Below are positions 61,854-64,000 of a DNA stretch of 64,000 nt, piece after piece (positions within the stretch are counted from its first letter, which is position 1; the number at the start of each line of letters is the position of its first letter). A program made the position numbers and the translations under genes. This DNA comes from Brasilonema sennae CENA114 (GTDB lineage: Bacteria; Cyanobacteriota; Cyanobacteriia; Cyanobacteriales; Nostocaceae): the NCBI RefSeq assembly GCF_006968745.1, contig NZ_CP030118.1, positions 7,404,253 through 7,468,252 of the forward strand, in the 5' to 3' direction. A model generated the notes under the pieces. The model was not told the origin of the DNA, made no database searches, and saw only the letters and a list, made by a program, of their open reading frames with translations.

Positions 61854-64000
61854 CTACAGACGTGCTTGTTGTCGTGGAAGGAAAGCTATTGGGTTGACTG
61901 CGTCCTTGCCAGTTGGATGGATTTCAAAGTGGCTATGAGGACCAGTACTGAAGCCAGTGCTGCCCATTAAAGCAATTGTTTGGCCTTGGTGTACCTGTTG
62001 ACCAGCCTGAACCAAAATCTTGCTATTGTGACCATAGCGAGTCATGCTGCCATCAAGATGGACGATATCCACAACATTGCCATAGCCACCACTGTTCCAA
62101 CCTGCCTTTTGTACAACACCGTCAGCTGATGCGTAGATCGGCGTACCAACTGAGTTAGCAATATCAATTCCCTTGTGCATTCTTCCCCAGCGCCAGCCAT
62201 AGCCAGAGGTTAGAGTTCCCTTTGCAGGCCACATATAAGCTGTAGTAGAGGTGGATGGGCCGGGTGTATTCTCGTCAATTGCTCTTGGCAGGTATCTATC
62301 CACTGCTGCTAAAGGTGGTAACTGTGGATAAACTGTTTTTCCCTGCATAGAGCCAAGGGCTCGAGAAGCATCAACGCCTGTGGAAGGTCTTACTATTGCT
62401 TGATTTGGTAATAGTGCTGGGTTACCTGGTCTGCTACCATAGTTCGGAGCCATTGGTCTGGGAACGGGTATCGCAATTCCAGCTTTGTTCTGTTCACTTA
62501 CAGGTATTTGCACTGCTGAGTTATTTGGTCTGGGAACAGAAATTGGCACCGCACCATCATTTTGACTGGTACCAGGAACTGTAACTGGCGCGTCATTAGC
62601 TTCATTTGGATCTGACACAACTGTATTACCAGCTTCCTGAGAACGGTATTTTTCCCGTAATCTTTCGATTTCCAATTGCAAGCTGCGCAGACGTTGATTA
62701 TTTTTTACCTGTTTTGTTTTTGTAGAAGTTGGTACTTGTGCCAATTGAGCTTCTGTAACAACTCTTGGCAATGGAGCGTCACCACCAACACCATAATATG
62801 TGATAGAGTCAGAAGACTGGCTATTTGTAATAGTATTTTCTGCTAAATTAGTTGTCGATTGAACGTATGACTGAAACTGGCTATTCCCAACTACTGATGT
62901 TGGAACAGTAACACTGCTGTTGTTGGCAATGAGTGCTTTTGCACTTGTTTGGCTAATGTTGCTAGTACCACTGGCTCCAACACCACTCAGTTTTGTTGCG
63001 ACAGATGGCTGAGCAGTAGTGGGGTTTTGCGCCACTGGAATGGACAGTTTTTGGCTGATTTTCAGCTGATGAGGATTGTTAAGATTATTAGCTTTTATGA
63101 GTTCTAGGACTGAAATGCCATAATCGTTGGCGATATCTCCTATTGTATCTCCTGGCTTGACTTCATATACTGCAGTTGCTGTTTGTGTGACCGCTACTGG
63201 TGTAGCTACTGTTGAAGCTGGTATTGCTAACACCTGCACCTCTGATTGTTGGTTTAAATTTGACATGAGCCTTGCTCTGCTAACATCGCTAGTCGTATTC
63301 AACTGCGATGTACCAGTGATAGTACTTGTCTGGGACATTTTCCCTGCCACTGTCATTGGCTGTACTAAGCTAGTCGATGCTTGTTGTGATAAATCTTTAG
63401 TTTGTTCAGAGTGCCATTGAGTCAAACTTTTTCTGAGGCGATCTGATTCTTCCTGTAATTGGTTTCGGGCAAATTCTTGCTGGGCTTTTAGTTGAGCATT
63501 TACTTCTAGTTCTTCTGTGTTTCTAGCTTCTACTGTTTCTGGTTGAGCAGATTGGGAAGACACAGTTTGCAAATTAATAATACCATCAGCATTAGAGAGT
63601 GTTTGTGCTCCCAGCTTTCTGGACTGTTGGAAGTTGTTTTTTTCCCAAGCAGTGGTTTGTTGTGCTTGTGCTGTTGTCAGTGAATTTGCAACTCCGACTG
63701 ATGCTGAGCTTTGCACTGAGGTCTTGCTTGTTCCAACTTGCCATTTTGCTTTTTGTTCAGTTAGCTGTGAAATTGCTGTTGGTTCAACTACTGTAGGACT
63801 TTCTGGCAAGCTCACTGATGAGATGGCTTGTGAGTCTAGTTTATTAGTGGAAGCAAATTTCGCCTCCAAATTATTATAAACAGGAATTGTTGAGGCTGTA
63901 TATTGGTTACCTAACGCTTCTGCCGCTGCAGCTTGGTCGCTTTGTCGAGTCACCAAAAAGCTGGTTGCTCCCATTGATATTGCCAAGCCAATCATTACAG
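61854..64000 (-). CDS. LysM and M23 (lysostaphin-type) peptidoglycan peptidase, N terminus cut by window
   Basis: The frame is open to the right edge; the first visible ATG (63995) is inside the hydrophobic segment MIGLAISMGATSFLVT, so the true start is probably outside. 713+ residues are visible. A LysM domain spans about 276-320 (AVYEVKPGDTIGDIANDYGI). The C-terminal M23 domain (about 590-705) has the zinc ligands in MHKGIDIA and HSHFE. A long Gln/Ser/Thr-rich region with a coiled coil at ~430-455 separates them. It binds and cleaves, or scaffolds, peptidoglycan at the cell envelope; relatives act in cell division or septal remodelling. A terminator follows it. Confidence 0.88.
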   Translation of the reverse strand, partial: VMIGLAISMGATSFLVTRQSDQAAAAEALGNQYTASTIPVYNNLEAKFASTNKLDSQAISSVSLPESPTVVEPTAISQLTEQKAKWQVGTSKTSVQSSASVGVANSLTTAQAQQTTAWEKNNFQQSRKLGAQTLSNADGIINLQTVSSQSAQPETVEARNTEELEVNAQLKAQQEFARNQLQEESDRLRKSLTQWHSEQTKDLSQQASTSLVQPMTVAGKMSQTSTITGTSQLNTTSDVSRARLMSNLNQQSEVQVLAIPASTVATPVAVTQTATAVYEVKPGDTIGDIANDYGISVLELIKANNLNNPHQLKISQKLSIPVAQNPTTAQPSVATKLSGVGASGTSNISQTSAKALIANNSSVTVPTSVVGNSQFQSYVQSTTNLAENTITNSQSSDSITYYGVGGDAPLPRVVTEAQLAQVPTSTKTKQVKNNQRLRSLQLEIERLREKYRSQEAGNTVVSDPNEANDAPVTVPGTSQNDGAVPISVPRPNNSAVQIPVSEQNKAGIAIPVPRPMAPNYGSRPGNPALLPNQAIVRPSTGVDASRALGSMQGKTVYPQLPPLAAVDRYLPRAIDENTPGPSTSTTAYMWPAKGTLTSGYGWRWGRMHKGIDIANSVGTPIYASADGVVQKAGWNSGGYGNVVDIVHLDGSMTRYGHNSKILVQAGQQVHQGQTIALMGSTGFSTGPHSHFEIHPTGKDAVNPIAFLPRQQARL

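Overview
The window is chromosomal DNA of a filamentous, probably heterocyst-forming cyanobacterium (order Nostocales). The evidence is the frequent HIP1 octamer GCGATCGC, a moderate GC content, cyanobacterial genes (menA, psb34, glgC, a CruA/CruP-type FAD enzyme, a fused thiO-thiG), many STAND NTPases and caspase-like proteins, and dense heptamer and palindromic repeats. No species can be named from the sequence alone.

Layout. 1-8.7 kb: 5' part of menA, an HTH-NACHT ATPase, a MbcA/ParS-like antitoxin and RES-domain toxin pair, two unrecognised membrane proteins, a TPR protein and psb34. 8.8-16.8 kb: thiO-thiG, small conserved proteins, citramalate synthase (cimA) and a lycopene-cyclase-like enzyme. 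16.8-23.6 kb: a coiled-coil protein, an Ig/beta-propeller membrane protein, a permease plus TIGR03943 partner operon, and a hypothetical protein. 23.8-34.4 kb: a CHAT-NB-ARC-WD40 protein of 1521 residues facing two caspase-fold proteins, one fused to an nSTAND1-like ATPase. 34.5-38 kb: three tandem PRC-barrel/DUF2382 paralogues. 38.3-47.6 kb: KDPG aldolase, WD40 protein with a ferric-reductase-like membrane protein, L,D-transpeptidase, Hsp70-like ATPase, a cluster of tiny coiled-coil genes (one frameshifted), and the UV endonuclease uvsE. 48.5-59.2 kb: a subtilisin followed by a small protein resembling its propeptide, flavodoxin, glgC, a P-loop kinase, a DnaJ-like protein, two peroxiredoxins and a glycogen-debranching-type glucosidase. 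59.2-64 kb: an IS200/IS605-type element (tnpB without tnpA, plus a small passenger gene), tRNA-Met, and a LysM-M23 peptidase running off the right edge.

Themes. (1) Two clusters carry regulated-death or defence architectures: HTH-NACHT with an antitoxin/RES pair, and CHAT/caspase proteins with STAND ATPases. Their role in phage defence is inferred from family knowledge. (2) Repeats have invaded genes in frame: GC-rich palindromic repeats in the CruA-like gene, the WD40 gene and the glucosidase, and heptamer-type tracts in two places in thiO-thiG. Related repeats fill at least eight intergenic regions here. (3) Several short non-coding elements with terminal inverted repeats (MITE-like) are present: a two-copy element near 20.2 and 23.6 kb, one at 44.8 kb and one at 61.4 kb that carries a heptamer satellite. 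(4) Carbon storage (glgC, glucosidase), thiamin, isoleucine (cimA), quinone and redox genes make up the housekeeping background.
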